Positions 18,366 to 26,751 of a DNA stretch of 64,000 nucleotides are shown here, in pieces. The DNA lies in assembly GCA_023450745.1 (NCBI GenBank), contig JAEXGR010000048.1, positions 27,782-91,781 on the forward strand, written 5' to 3'. The DNA is from Synergistota bacterium (GTDB taxonomy: Bacteria > Synergistota > Synergistia > Synergistales > Synergistaceae). The first letter of the stretch is position 1. Each line of letters begins with the position of its first letter. The notes beneath the pieces were generated by a model, which was not told the DNA's origin, made no database searches, and worked only from the letters and a program-made list of their open reading frames with translations. A program made the position numbers and the translations under genes.

Positions 18366-19646
18366 ATGCAATATAAAGATATGATGCCTTTGCAGCTTAA
18401 AATAGAGGCAACCCGTATTCAAACCATGCTCGATACCTTCAAGTCACAACATCTTAATCTCAATATGGCTCGCGGCAAACCTAGTGCAGAACAGCTGGCG
18501 CTCTCCATACCAATGCTTGATGTCCTGAACTCAGGCAGCGACTGTGCGGCGAAAAACGCTGTGGACTGTCGCAATTATGGGGAGCTCTCTGGCATTGTAG
18601 ATGCAAAAAAGCTTTTCAGCCGCTATATGGGTGTTGCAGAAGATGAAATTATCATTGGCGGATCATCCTCACTGAGCATAATGTATGATACTATCGCGCG
18701 GGCGATGCTTGTGGGCGTACTTAATGGTGAGAGACCGTGGAGTGCTTATGATAAGATAAAATTTCTTTGCCCTGTGCCTGGCTACGACAGGCACTTCACC
18801 ATCTGCGAATTTCTGGGGATAGAGATGATCAACGTTCCTCTTACGGAAGAAGGGCCTGATATGGATATGGTGGAGGCGCTTGCCGCGGCAGATACGACAA
18901 TAAAAGGCATTTGGTGCGTTCCAAAATACAGCAATCCGCTGGGTAGCGTCTATTCAAACGATGTCGTCAAACGGATGTCCAGGCTACGTCCAAAAGCGAA
19001 GGATTTCAGAATATTCTGGGATAACGCTTATGCCGTCCACAAGATCTATGAGGATGCGCCGCTATTGAACCTTCTTACTGAAGCAAAGTATGCCAAAAAC
19101 GAGGATATGGTCTACATGTTCGGCTCTACTTCAAAGATAAGTTTTCCCGGTGCTGGCGTTGCCTTCTTCTGTGCTTCGCGCGCAAATATTGCCTTCACAT
19201 TGAAACAACTTTGCGCGCAGTCAATAAGCGCAGATAAGATGAACATGTTGCGCCATGTGCGATTCTTCAAAGACATGTGTGGCATACTATCCATGATGGA
19301 AAAACATGCGGCAATCCTGCGTCCGCGTTTCGACATAGTGCTATCGGCGCTTGAAAATGAGCTTGCGGGGTACGGTGTGGGAAACTGGACAAAACCAAAG
19401 GGCGGCTACTTTGTCACTTATATGGCGGAACCAGGTTGCGCGACGCGCGTAGTGGAACTTTGTAAAGGTGTCGGGGTTACGTTGACTCAGGCGGGAGCTA
19501 CCCATCCCTATCACCGAGATCCGGAAGATAAATATATCAGAATCGCGCCAAGCTTTCCATCGTTACAGGAACTGAAGGAGGCAATGAAGATATTTTGCGT
19601 CGCTGCAAAACTAGCATATATCGAGAAATTGAGCGGAACAATGTAA
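18366..19646 (+). CDS. Aspartate-aminotransferase-like protein (AspT / PF12897 type)
   Basis: A 426-aa PLP enzyme of the longer AspT subgroup. It shows NLNMARGKPSAEQL, YGELSGIVDAKKLF, CVPKYSNPLGSVYS, WDNAYAVHKI and the PLP lysine in GSTSKISFPGAGVAFF. The gene is somewhat more GC-rich than the rest of the island and is separated from the previous gene by 130 bp containing a weak hairpin, so it may have its own promoter. It could be the island's last gene or an adjacent chromosomal gene. Confidence 0.85.
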   Translation: MQYKDMMPLQLKIEATRIQTMLDTFKSQHLNLNMARGKPSAEQLALSIPMLDVLNSGSDCAAKNAVDCRNYGELSGIVDAKKLFSRYMGVAEDEIIIGGSSSLSIMYDTIARAMLVGVLNGERPWSAYDKIKFLCPVPGYDRHFTICEFLGIEMINVPLTEEGPDMDMVEALAAADTTIKGIWCVPKYSNPLGSVYSNDVVKRMSRLRPKAKDFRIFWDNAYAVHKIYEDAPLLNLLTEAKYAKNEDMVYMFGSTSKISFPGAGVAFFCASRANIAFTLKQLCAQSISADKMNMLRHVRFFKDMCGILSMMEKHAAILRPRFDIVLSALENELAGYGVGNWTKPKGGYFVTYMAEPGCATRVVELCKGVGVTLTQAGATHPYHRDPEDKYIRIAPSFPSLQELKEAMKIFCVAAKLAYIEKLSGTM

Positions 19647-19833
19647 AGGTTGGCGGAATTTCAGGACGCTATATTTAAACGCACAGGTTTTTCCTATATA
19701 AATACCACCTAATATCTGTAACTGCATAAACTTTAAAGTTAGGCAGCTGCAGAATTTTTGTTGCCCGTGTTTTTCTTATAAGCTGCTTGCTAATGTCTAA
19801 AGGAAGACATATGTGGTAGTAATTAATGTATAG

Positions 19834-20400
19834 TTACCCACACAAAGCGTCGATAATAATCTTCGCCGCGATTGCAATAAGGACGCCGCCGCCGAAGTAT
19901 TCGGCCTTTTTGCCAAAAGTCGTCCCAAGGCGTTTGCCGACGAGCGCGCCGAATATCGAAAGGGAGAAGGTGATGACGCCCGCCAGCAGGGCAAGCGTCA
20001 GCGCCGAGCCGCCGGTGCTTTCGATGGAGAAGCCTACGGCCAAAGCGTCGAGCGAAGTGGCAAAGGCGAGCAGGGTGACGCTCTTCAGCGTTACCGTCAT
20101 GCAGCTTTCGCCGCCGCCGCAATCCCGCGCCTCCCTGATCATATTGATCGCCACCCATATTATCAGCGCCGCGGCGATCCACGGCGTCCAGGCGTCAAAA
20201 AAGCCGGAGAGATGTTCCGCGATCTCGCCGCCCAGCAGCGGCATGAAGAACTGGAAGAAGCCGAAGGCCGCGCCAAGGATCAGGGCCTCGCGCCGCCGCA
20301 GCCGTTCTTGGCAGAGGCCGATACAGATCGATACCGAAAAGGCGTCCATCGCAAGAGACGCCGCCGTCGCCGTGAGCGCGAGATATTCGCCAAACATCAT
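19834..20400 (-). CDS. mntP: Manganese efflux pump MntP family
   Basis: A 188-aa membrane protein with six hydrophobic segments. It has the paired acidic motifs SLAMDAFSVSI and FATSLDALAVGFS that mark MntP. It exports Mn2+ across the cytoplasmic membrane. The start overlaps the stop of the AI-2E gene by one base (TAATG), indicating translational coupling. No yybP-type riboswitch was seen. Confidence 0.92.
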   Translation of the reverse strand: MMFGEYLALTATAASLAMDAFSVSICIGLCQERLRRREALILGAAFGFFQFFMPLLGGEIAEHLSGFFDAWTPWIAAALIIWVAINMIREARDCGGGESCMTVTLKSVTLLAFATSLDALAVGFSIESTGGSALTLALLAGVITFSLSIFGALVGKRLGTTFGKKAEYFGGGVLIAIAAKIIIDALCG

Positions 20401-21503
20401 TATTTGCCATTCCTTTCAAGCCAGCGTTTACGATAGAGGTCACATACGGAGACGAAGAGCACGAGGATGAGCGGCCCGATGAAAATTCCCAGGAAGCCGT
20501 AGACCATGACGCCGCCGAAGAGCCCCATGATGATTAGTAAAGTCGGGATCTCGCTTCCTCCCCCTCTGCCGCTGATGAGGAAGGGGCGCAGCAGGTTGTC
20601 GATCGTACCCACGACGGCAAGTCCCCAAACAAAGAGGATGGCGGCGTTTTTCAGGTCTCCGGTAAGCGCCAGGTAGATAGAGCCGGGGACCCAGACGATG
20701 GCCGTACCCGCGGGAAACATGCCGAAGAAAAACATCAGCATTCCAAAGAGCGCCGGGCTGCCAAGGCCGACGAACCACCAGCCGGCGCCGCCTATGAGGG
20801 CCTGCAGCGCGACGGTGAGGATGATGCCGTAGACGATGGAGTTCAGGAGGCTGCCGGTGCGGGAGAAAAAGTCTTCGCTCTCCTCAGGCGAAAGGGGGAG
20901 GACGCTTTTTATATAGTTGATGATCTTTACCCCGTCGCGGATGAAGAAAAAGGAGATCATCGTCGTTATCATCGCGTTGAGGATGAAGCTGGAGCCCTGT
21001 TCGATGATGTGCGCGGAGAGCGAGCTTAGAAATTTCGCCGACCACTGGGCGAAGAACTGGAGCACGGACTTCACGGCGGCGGAATTTTCCAGGAAGGAGG
21101 TCGCATAGTCGGCGGCCCAGAGGGGCAGCCAGGCGGGGAAGTTAAAATCCCTGCCGCTGTAAGCCTGATGCTGGATCTTGTTGAGAAGCTGCGAGAATTT
21201 GGCTCCCATGCCGGCGGCCTCGCTCCCCAGCGTCGAGAGGGCGTAGATGACGGGAACGATGCAGATAATCAGCAGCAGCGCGAGCGTAACGCCGGCGGCA
21301 ACGCTCGGAAAACGGTCCCGCAGCATCCGGCGGCTGACGAAGCGGTATATCGGCGTCGAGATAAAGGAGAGCATCGCCGCCCAGAGAAGCGGCGTCGCTA
21401 TCGGAGCCGTTATGTCCCAGGCGAGGAGGGCGAAGAAGAGGAAGAATATTATGAAGGGCATGTTGGCGCCGAAAAAATTTACCGATTCCTGACGTGGGTT
21501 CAT
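20400..21503 (-). CDS. AI-2E family membrane transporter
   Basis: A 367-aa protein with about eight membrane segments and the family's late motifs FGMFPAGTAIVWVPGSIYL, GTIDNLLRPFLI and FLGIFIGPLILVLF. Members export small molecules or act as Na+/H+ antiporters. It is co-transcribed with mntP and divergent from ftsZ, sharing an approximately 85-bp intergenic region. Confidence 0.9.
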   Translation of the reverse strand: MNPRQESVNFFGANMPFIIFFLFFALLAWDITAPIATPLLWAAMLSFISTPIYRFVSRRMLRDRFPSVAAGVTLALLLIICIVPVIYALSTLGSEAAGMGAKFSQLLNKIQHQAYSGRDFNFPAWLPLWAADYATSFLENSAAVKSVLQFFAQWSAKFLSSLSAHIIEQGSSFILNAMITTMISFFFIRDGVKIINYIKSVLPLSPEESEDFFSRTGSLLNSIVYGIILTVALQALIGGAGWWFVGLGSPALFGMLMFFFGMFPAGTAIVWVPGSIYLALTGDLKNAAILFVWGLAVVGTIDNLLRPFLISGRGGGSEIPTLLIIMGLFGGVMVYGFLGIFIGPLILVLFVSVCDLYRKRWLERNGK

Positions 21504-21588
21504 ATAATAAAATTCCTCTCAATGCTATAATAAGATACGAAGAATATTATACATCAACCAGTTACAGAAAGAGGTGGGTGTTTTGAGC

Positions 21589-22956
21589 ATGCCGGCAGAA
21601 AATTTGTATTACCGGGAAGAAAGCGGCACGGTTCTTTCCGGCAATGTCGATAGATTGGAAAATGAGATGTCATACGAAGCGGAACCGGAATCCCAGGCAG
21701 TTTTTAAAAAGGCGATCAAGGTGATAGCGGTTGGCGGCGGCGGCGGAAACGCCCTTAACCACATCATATCGCGCGGTATTGAAGGCGTCGATATGCTTGC
21801 CGTGAACACCGACATTCGTTCGCTTGAGATGTCGCTCTGCGGTTCCAAGATAATCCTTGGCGAGCAGGTAACGAAAGGGCTTGGGGCGGGAGCGATGCCG
21901 GAGATCGGCGCGCGCGCCGCGCTGGAGTCGATAAACGATATCCGCGAATACCTGAAGGGCACCGATATGGTCTATCTGGCGGCGGGGATGGGCGGCGGCA
22001 CGGGGACGGGCGCCATTCCCATCATCGCGCGCGCCGCGAAGGAGATGGGAATCCTCACGGTGGCGGTGGTGACGAAGCCCTTCTCGTTTGAGGGCAAGCG
22101 CCGGCGCCGCTACGCGGAGGAGGGAATAGAAAAGCTCTTCCCGGAGGTAGACGCGCTGATCGTCGTGCCAAACGACAGACTGCTCGACATCTCCCATAAA
22201 GCGACCCCGATAACGGAGTCCTTCTCCCTCGCGGACGAGATACTCCGTCAGGCCGTGCAGGGCGTCACCGACCTTGTGACGCGCCCCGGACTCGTAAACG
22301 TCGACTTCGCCGACCTGAAGACGGTCATGAGGGGCGCGGGACGCTCCGTGATGGGAATAGGCGCCGCAAGCGGCGAGGACTGTGTGATAAAGGCGGTAAA
22401 GAACGCGCTTGAAAGCCCGCTGATGGAATGCTCGATGTGCGGCGCGAAGGGCGTATTGATGAACATCACCTACAAGGGCGAGCTGCCCCTTTATGAGATA
22501 GGCCGCGCCGCGGAGATCGTGGAGGATGTCATCTCGGAGGACGCCAACTTTATCTGGGGCTGCGTTTCGGACCCGCAGATAGACAGCGACGTGGAGATAA
22601 CCGTCGTCGCCGCGGGGTTTGACGAATATCAGGCCAACCAGCCGCGACCGGCGAAAAAAGAGGAACCCGCGGCCGAACCGGCAAGGAGCGAGCCCGCAGC
22701 CGCGGCAAACGAACCGGCGGCGGTTTTTGCGCCGGCCGAAGAGCCCGCTAGCGAACAGGCCGCGCCGCGGTATGAGCGCGTTCGTCTTTTTGAGCGCGAG
22801 GGGCACGTTCCCGCTTGGCTTCTGGAGGAAGAGCCGGCGGAGGCGAACGCCGCCGACGGCAAGAAGCCGACGAATTTTACAAAACCATCCGCATACGAAG
22901 CCTACGAGAACCCAACCTTCGTCCGCAAAGGAAACAGCTTGAAAAAGCCGCAATAA
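21589..22956 (+). CDS. ftsZ: Cell division GTPase FtsZ
   Basis: The tubulin-like GTPase that forms the Z-ring. Signatures: GGGGGNALNHII, the G-box GMGGGTGTGAIP, VVTKPFSFEGKRR, and VNVDFADLKTVM (T7 loop). About 38 N-terminal residues precede the core, and a long Ala/Pro/Glu-rich linker (about 345-400) follows it. REGHVPAWLLEEE near residue 405 may correspond to the conserved C-terminal peptide, with a roughly 40-residue extra tail after it. Start is ambiguous: ATG 21589, TTG 21583 or GTG 21574 around GAGGTGGG. No ftsA or mur genes flank it. Confidence 0.93.
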   Translation: MPAENLYYREESGTVLSGNVDRLENEMSYEAEPESQAVFKKAIKVIAVGGGGGNALNHIISRGIEGVDMLAVNTDIRSLEMSLCGSKIILGEQVTKGLGAGAMPEIGARAALESINDIREYLKGTDMVYLAAGMGGGTGTGAIPIIARAAKEMGILTVAVVTKPFSFEGKRRRRYAEEGIEKLFPEVDALIVVPNDRLLDISHKATPITESFSLADEILRQAVQGVTDLVTRPGLVNVDFADLKTVMRGAGRSVMGIGAASGEDCVIKAVKNALESPLMECSMCGAKGVLMNITYKGELPLYEIGRAAEIVEDVISEDANFIWGCVSDPQIDSDVEITVVAAGFDEYQANQPRPAKKEEPAAEPARSEPAAAANEPAAVFAPAEEPASEQAAPRYERVRLFEREGHVPAWLLEEEPAEANAADGKKPTNFTKPSAYEAYENPTFVRKGNSLKKPQ

Positions 22957-22995
22957 GCTGCCTTTTAAAAAACGATCAATCTGTCAGCGCCTCAG

Positions 22996-23029
22996 GAGCC
23001 TTTCCACACGTATGGAGGGCTCTTTTTTT
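22996..23029 (+). terminator. Terminator of ftsZ
   Basis: GAGCC and GGGCTC pair, with inner TCC/GGA pairing, followed by seven T residues. It lies 40 bp after the stop. Confidence 0.8.
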
Positions 23030-23099
23030 ATCCTCTGGCCGCGCCCGGAACGCGATATAATAAGTCAAATAAGGTTAAATCAATTAGACACATTTATAC

Positions 23100-23117
23100 T
23101 GTGGATAGTGTGGATAA
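23100..23117 (+). promoter_or_regulatory. Two abutting DnaA-box sequences
   Basis: TGTGGATAG (23100-23108) and TGTGGATAA (23109-23117) are directly adjacent. The second is the exact complement of the consensus DnaA box TTATCCACA and the first has one mismatch. They lie about 36 bp upstream of an extended -10 promoter. Another one-mismatch box, TAATCCACA, is at 23724-23732. Confidence 0.5.
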
Positions 23118-23149
23118 GTTAGCCGGCACAGGCGAAAAATCTTGCCGAA

Positions 23150-23158
23150 TGGTATAAT
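23150..23158 (+). promoter_or_regulatory. Extended -10 promoter of the metallopeptidase-like gene
   Basis: TGG directly precedes TATAAT, a TGn-extended -10. No good -35 hexamer is present, so an activator or the extended -10 alone may suffice. Confidence 0.5.
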
Positions 23159-23211
23159 GTGGGGGTTTCGTGAAAAAGAAACAGCCACGCTATTAAACGG
23201 AGGAATAAAAG

Positions 23212-23712
23212 ATGTCCGTAAAAACAGACGCAGAATTTGATTATGAGATATGCTCAAGCAAGATAAGGCCGATAGCGGAGGCCCTCATCAGAAAATACGA
23301 CGAACTGCATCATATAGATCCCGATAAGATACTTTTCGTAGTCAACCATAAGAGCGCGGGAAGCAAAAAACAGATGACCCTCGCCAAGACGACGAAGATC
23401 TCCCCGAAATGGACGGAGTTGCTCTATCAGCTCGGCTCCTGCTCTTACTTCTACATGATCGAGTTTTATGCGAAGACGACGGCCACGATGGATGAAAGCC
23501 AGATGGTGGCGCTCGTCTACCGCGAGCTGCGCCGCATCGGGCCGGAGGGCGAGATCCTCACCCCCGACGTCCACGACTGGTGGCAGATCCTGATGGGGCT
23601 CGGGCGCAAATGGTTCTATCCCGACAGCACCTGCCCAAACCTGCTTGATGATAATGTTGACTGGAAGAAGCTGATGGGCACCTATTACGAGGAGGCGCGC
23701 CAGGAAGAATAA
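23212..23712 (+). CDS. Metallopeptidase-like protein (PF18894-like) lacking the zinc histidines
   Basis: A 166-aa protein resembling the putative phage-type metallopeptidase family. It starts with IRPIAEALIRKYDELHHI, and then ILFVVNHKSAGSKK. The region where relatives carry an HELxHI zinc site reads VYRELRRIGPEGEILTPDVHDW, with Arg at both His positions. It is therefore probably not a zinc protease in the usual sense. AACGGAGGAA precedes the ATG. Family call is from memory of the motif layout. Confidence 0.6.
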   Translation: MSVKTDAEFDYEICSSKIRPIAEALIRKYDELHHIDPDKILFVVNHKSAGSKKQMTLAKTTKISPKWTELLYQLGSCSYFYMIEFYAKTTATMDESQMVALVYRELRRIGPEGEILTPDVHDWWQILMGLGRKWFYPDSTCPNLLDDNVDWKKLMGTYYEEARQEE

Positions 23713-23828
23713 CGGTTCCCATATAATCCACATATTTTCAACACATAAACGCCAGAAATCGCCCATAAAACCTTCACATCGGCGGCCTATACTCTTGTTT
23801 ATCGAGATTAAAACAGAGGATGGTGCTG

Positions 23829-24128
23829 ATGATGAAGGTTTTTTTCGATAGAGTAAAGAAAGCCGCCGCCCTGGCGCTGACCGTAACGGTGGTCGCCGCC
23901 GGGAGCGCTTTCGCCGCCCCGCAAAGCCCATGGATGCCGCCGAAAAATCACGGGCAGGCGATGAAGCGTATCAACCACGCTCCCGAGCCTCGGCCGGTGC
24001 CGCATTTCGCGCCGGCGCCCCCCGCCCCCCGCCGTCACGAAAGCGATTCCGGCGACACCGTCAAGGCGCTCGCCGTCGGCGCGGTCATCGGCGCCGTCGT
24101 CGGCAGTCTTGCCGCAAATTCAAAATAG
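23829..24128 (+). CDS. Small secreted protein with C-terminal glycine zipper
   Basis: About 99 aa. It has a signal peptide (KKAAALALTVTVVAAGSAFA, cleavage after AFA), a Pro/His-rich middle, and a C-terminal small-residue helix (KALAVGAVIGAVVGSLAANS) of glycine-zipper type. AGAGGA lies 8 nt before ATG 23829; ATGs at 23820 and 23832 are alternatives. It is followed by a longer protein of the same design. Envelope location is expected; function unknown. Confidence 0.65.
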   Translation: MMKVFFDRVKKAAALALTVTVVAAGSAFAAPQSPWMPPKNHGQAMKRINHAPEPRPVPHFAPAPPAPRRHESDSGDTVKALAVGAVIGAVVGSLAANSK

Positions 24129-24213
24129 ACGAGTTTTTCCGGGTCTCTGGGTAAACGCCCGGCCGCTGCACGTATAAATGGCAGCGATTTCAAAAAAGCG
24201 AGGAGGTGTAAAG

Positions 24214-24732
24214 ATGAAAATTCTAAGCAGACCTGCGGCGGCGCTGACGCTGCTGCTGTTTGCCGCGGGAGGGGCCTTCGCCGCCCCGCCGGGACCGCCG
24301 CCTGGTCATAAGATGCCAATGAGGCCCGGGCCGGTGAGAGTCAATAACCCCATGCCGGTAATGCACGGGCCTGGCGGCCCCGGCAGCGGCCCCCGTCCGG
24401 GAGGGCCGGGCCCGCATATGCGCCCGCTGCCGCCTGGGCAAAACAGGCCGATGGGCCCCGGCCCGATGAGGCCGGGAGGCCCGCCGATGCCGCCGCGTCC
24501 CACTATGAGGCCCGGCGTTATGAGGCCGCCGATGGGCCCGGGGCCTCATATCCCAGATTTCCGCGGACCCGGCTGGCAGGCGCGCCCGCAGCCGCGGCCC
24601 TATTATGGTTCCGGCTATGGCCCCGGCCCTCGCCGGGATCGTGACGACGACACTGGCAAGATCGTCCTCGGCATCGTCGGCGGTCTGATCTTGGGCGGGA
24701 TCATCAGCAACGCGGCCGCCAACTCGAATTAA
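24214..24732 (+). CDS. Secreted Pro/Gly/Met-rich low-complexity protein with glycine zipper
   Basis: A 172-aa protein: signal peptide (MKILSRPAAALTLLLFAAGG, cleavage near AFA), then about 110 residues dominated by Pro, Gly, Met and Arg. It ends with GKIVLGIVGGLILGGIISNA, a glycine-zipper helix with the same AANSN-type end as its upstream neighbour. AGGAGG lies 7 nt before the ATG. The Met/Pro/Gly-rich region is unstructured and might bind metal or wall polymers (inference). Strong terminator follows. Confidence 0.7.
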   Translation: MKILSRPAAALTLLLFAAGGAFAAPPGPPPGHKMPMRPGPVRVNNPMPVMHGPGGPGSGPRPGGPGPHMRPLPPGQNRPMGPGPMRPGGPPMPPRPTMRPGVMRPPMGPGPHIPDFRGPGWQARPQPRPYYGSGYGPGPRRDRDDDTGKIVLGIVGGLILGGIISNAAANSN

Positions 24733-24766
24733 GCGCCGTCTCTCGCCGGCCTGACGACCGGATGGC

Positions 24767-24801
24767 AAAAGGCGGAAGGAGAAACCCCCTTCCGCCTTTT
24801 T
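24767..24801 (+). terminator. Terminator of the glycine-zipper genes
   Basis: AAAAGGCGGAAGG pairs with CCTTCCGCCTTTT, followed by T residues; 13-bp stem and 8-nt loop. Confidence 0.85.
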
Positions 24802-24866
24802 GCATGCCTGTAAGTTTATTTCGCCGGTCATCAGTCTCCCGCGCCGCGGGAGGTGTCATCGGGTTA

Positions 24867-25253
24867 TCATGAACCGAGCTTGATCCTCTCGTATTGCGGC
24901 TCAAGCCTGTTATCGACGGTGATAGAGAATATTTCCAGAATTGGCAGCCGGCGCCAGATTATCTCGCCGCCCTCTTTCAGCGTCAGCCTGATGTCGCTGA
25001 GTCCGAGGATTTCGTCCCTGCCGATGCCGCAGGAGGCCTGGGCCTCGGCGGCGAGCGGCTTCGGGAGCCTGTTTGCCGACCACTGATTTTTCCCTGTCTG
25101 TGAGATGAATAACCCTGTGATCTCGCGTCCGCTCTTGTTGACGATCTCCAGCGGCGCGCCGCCGCTCGCGCATTCGGCGGCGTGAAGGGTTTCCGCCGCC
25201 GGGAGCGTTAATATCAGAGCGGCCGCGGCTAGAAACAATAGATTCCGAAGCAT
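24867..25253 (-). CDS. Small secreted protein of unknown function
   Basis: A 128-aa protein with a signal peptide (MLRNLLFLAAAALILTLPAA, cleavage near LHA-AE). A compact domain starts with LEIVNKSGREITGLFIS and contains QWSANRLPKPL and ALRLTLKEGGE-like strands. It resembles small periplasmic beta-domain proteins annotated only as hypothetical. Two Cys could form a disulfide. Function not assigned. Confidence 0.65.
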   Translation of the reverse strand: MLRNLLFLAAAALILTLPAAETLHAAECASGGAPLEIVNKSGREITGLFISQTGKNQWSANRLPKPLAAEAQASCGIGRDEILGLSDIRLTLKEGGEIIWRRLPILEIFSITVDNRLEPQYERIKLGS

Positions 25254-25304
25254 CTTATCACCCCTGTCTTTAAATATTAAAGCAAGAAACGCTGGCCGTA
25301 TTTC

Positions 25305-25964
25305 TCAGCGCCAGCGCTCGCGCACCAGAGGACTTTCGTCCCATTTCATCTCCGTAAGGAACGAACGCTGCGCCATTTCCGCCAGCGGGAGCTCGATTTC
25401 GGCCCGCATCGAAAGCGGCACTTCAAGCCTCATGGCGACGTCGGCGCCGTACTCAACGCCTACGCGCTCTTCGGGGAAGCCCCATTTGCGCAGCGTTGTG
25501 GAGAGCGTCTTTGAGTAATCGTAACCGCAGCGCAGCAGAAGCGCGTTGTGAAACTCCATCTCGACGGCGCCCGCCTGCTCCACGGCGAGTTCGGCCGCCG
25601 CCTTGTAGGCCTCGATCAGCCCGCGCACGCCGAGCTTGATCCCCCCGAAATAGCGTGTGACGACGATAAGGGTATTGGTGAGCTCATGGCGCTTGATCGT
25701 CCCCAGGATCGGCCGTCCCGCGGTTCCGGCGGGCTCTCCCGCGTCGGAACAATGCTCCAGCGCCGCGCCGCCGCCGATACGGTAGGCCCAGCAGTGGTGG
25801 TTGGCTTTCGGGTAGAGCTCAGGAAACTTTTTAATCGTCTCCGTCGCTTCGTCCGCGTCGAGCACGATCCTCACGGAGCCGATGAAGCGCGAGCGCTTCT
25901 CGGTGAACTCCGCGTCGCAGTCGCGGCGGGGCGCGCGAAAGGGGCTCAGTCGATCTGCGGCCAT
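25305..25964 (-). CDS. yigZ: YigZ/IMPACT family protein
   Basis: A 219-aa protein starting at the ATG that overlaps the HIT gene by 19 bases. The N-terminal UPF0029 domain has SRFIG, HHCWAYRIGG, CSDAGEPAGTAGRPILG and VVTRYFGGIKLGVRGLIEAY, the family's diagnostic block. The C-terminal half is the short EF-G-IV-like domain. Family members act around stalled ribosomes or as regulators of translation; biochemical role is unsettled. Confidence 0.9.
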   Translation of the reverse strand: MAADRLSPFRAPRRDCDAEFTEKRSRFIGSVRIVLDADEATETIKKFPELYPKANHHCWAYRIGGGAALEHCSDAGEPAGTAGRPILGTIKRHELTNTLIVVTRYFGGIKLGVRGLIEAYKAAAELAVEQAGAVEMEFHNALLLRCGYDYSKTLSTTLRKWGFPEERVGVEYGADVAMRLEVPLSMRAEIELPLAEMAQRSFLTEMKWDESPLVRERWR

Positions 25965-26458
25965 ATCGCTTTCAGCCGGGAGTATGTCGAGGCGAGGGAC
26001 TCGGAGACGACCCTTACCTCGCCGATGACGGGCATGAAGTTCGTATCGCCGTTCCAGCGCGGGACGATGTGCATATGCAGGTGCTGGTCGATGCCCGCGC
26101 CCGCCACCTTGCCGAGGTTCATGCCGATGTTGAAGCCGTGCGGCTGCATCAGCGCCGTCAGCGCCCGGACCGACTTTTGCACCAGCGCCGTCATCTCGCC
26201 GAATTCCTCCGCCGAGAGGGAGGTGACGTCCGCGGTGTGGCGGTAGGGGACGACCATGAGGTGCCCGGGGTTGTAGGGGTAGGCGTTCATGATCACAAAA
26301 CAATGCTTTCCGCGCTCGACGATGAGGCGTTTTTCGTCCTCGTCAAGCTTGGGGAAATTGCAGAAGATGCAGCCCTTCTCCTGAGGGTCCCCGTTGTCTG
26401 AGTTTGAAAGTATATACTGCATACGCCAGGGGGCGAAGATCTTATCCATATCGGTCAT
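25946..26458 (-). CDS. HIT-family nucleotide hydrolase/phosphorylase
   Basis: A 170-aa histidine-triad protein of the Ap4A phosphorylase-like branch. It has a zinc-type CIFCNFP near residue 30, the NAYPYNPGHLMVVPYRH block and the triad HLHMHIVPRW near 130. It cleaves dinucleoside polyphosphates or related nucleotides. It is the first gene of a two-gene unit with yigZ. Confidence 0.9.
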   Translation of the reverse strand: MTDMDKIFAPWRMQYILSNSDNGDPQEKGCIFCNFPKLDEDEKRLIVERGKHCFVIMNAYPYNPGHLMVVPYRHTADVTSLSAEEFGEMTALVQKSVRALTALMQPHGFNIGMNLGKVAGAGIDQHLHMHIVPRWNGDTNFMPVIGEVRVVSESLASTYSRLKAIWPQID

Positions 26459-26751
26459 CCTTTCCGTCGCGATTTCTTTTGTGGAGCCGAGGTCCCGGTC
26501 CGCGTTATCATCCGCCGCAGGCCGGGCCTCTTTCGTCTCGCATATCTTCCCGCGGCTTCCTTAATCGCATATACATAATTATATTGCTTTTAATGGTTTT
26601 GATGGAGCCTATATTATAAAATAATAATATAATAGAGATGGAGTTACCATAAAAGGAGGAAATACCAGTCCACAGCGTCTGCATGCATTGTACAAGCAAC
26701 GAAACTTGTTGCCTTGTTCTGCACAACTTAATTATACGAGGAGGAAAAGGA

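Noticed and set aside
19647..19833. Right-hand attachment site of the AT-rich island
   Set aside because: No tRNA, integrase or direct repeat matching the left edge could be found.
23100..23210. Replication origin
   Set aside because: Only two adjacent DnaA boxes plus one weak box, no AT-rich unwinding region of usual size and no dnaA/dnaN nearby.
24223..24831. 202-aa minus-strand ORF opposite the Pro/Gly-rich protein
   Set aside because: Antisense shadow of low-complexity GC-rich coding sequence; the plus-strand gene has a signal peptide and ribosome site.
25965..26303. N-terminal extension of YigZ through the HIT gene
   Set aside because: This is the out-of-frame shadow of the HIT coding sequence; the Arg/His-rich composition is typical of a shadow.
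26683..26751. Longer start for the first SYLF protein
   Set aside because: It would put 23 residues before the signal peptide; the ATG at 26752 has a strong ribosome site.
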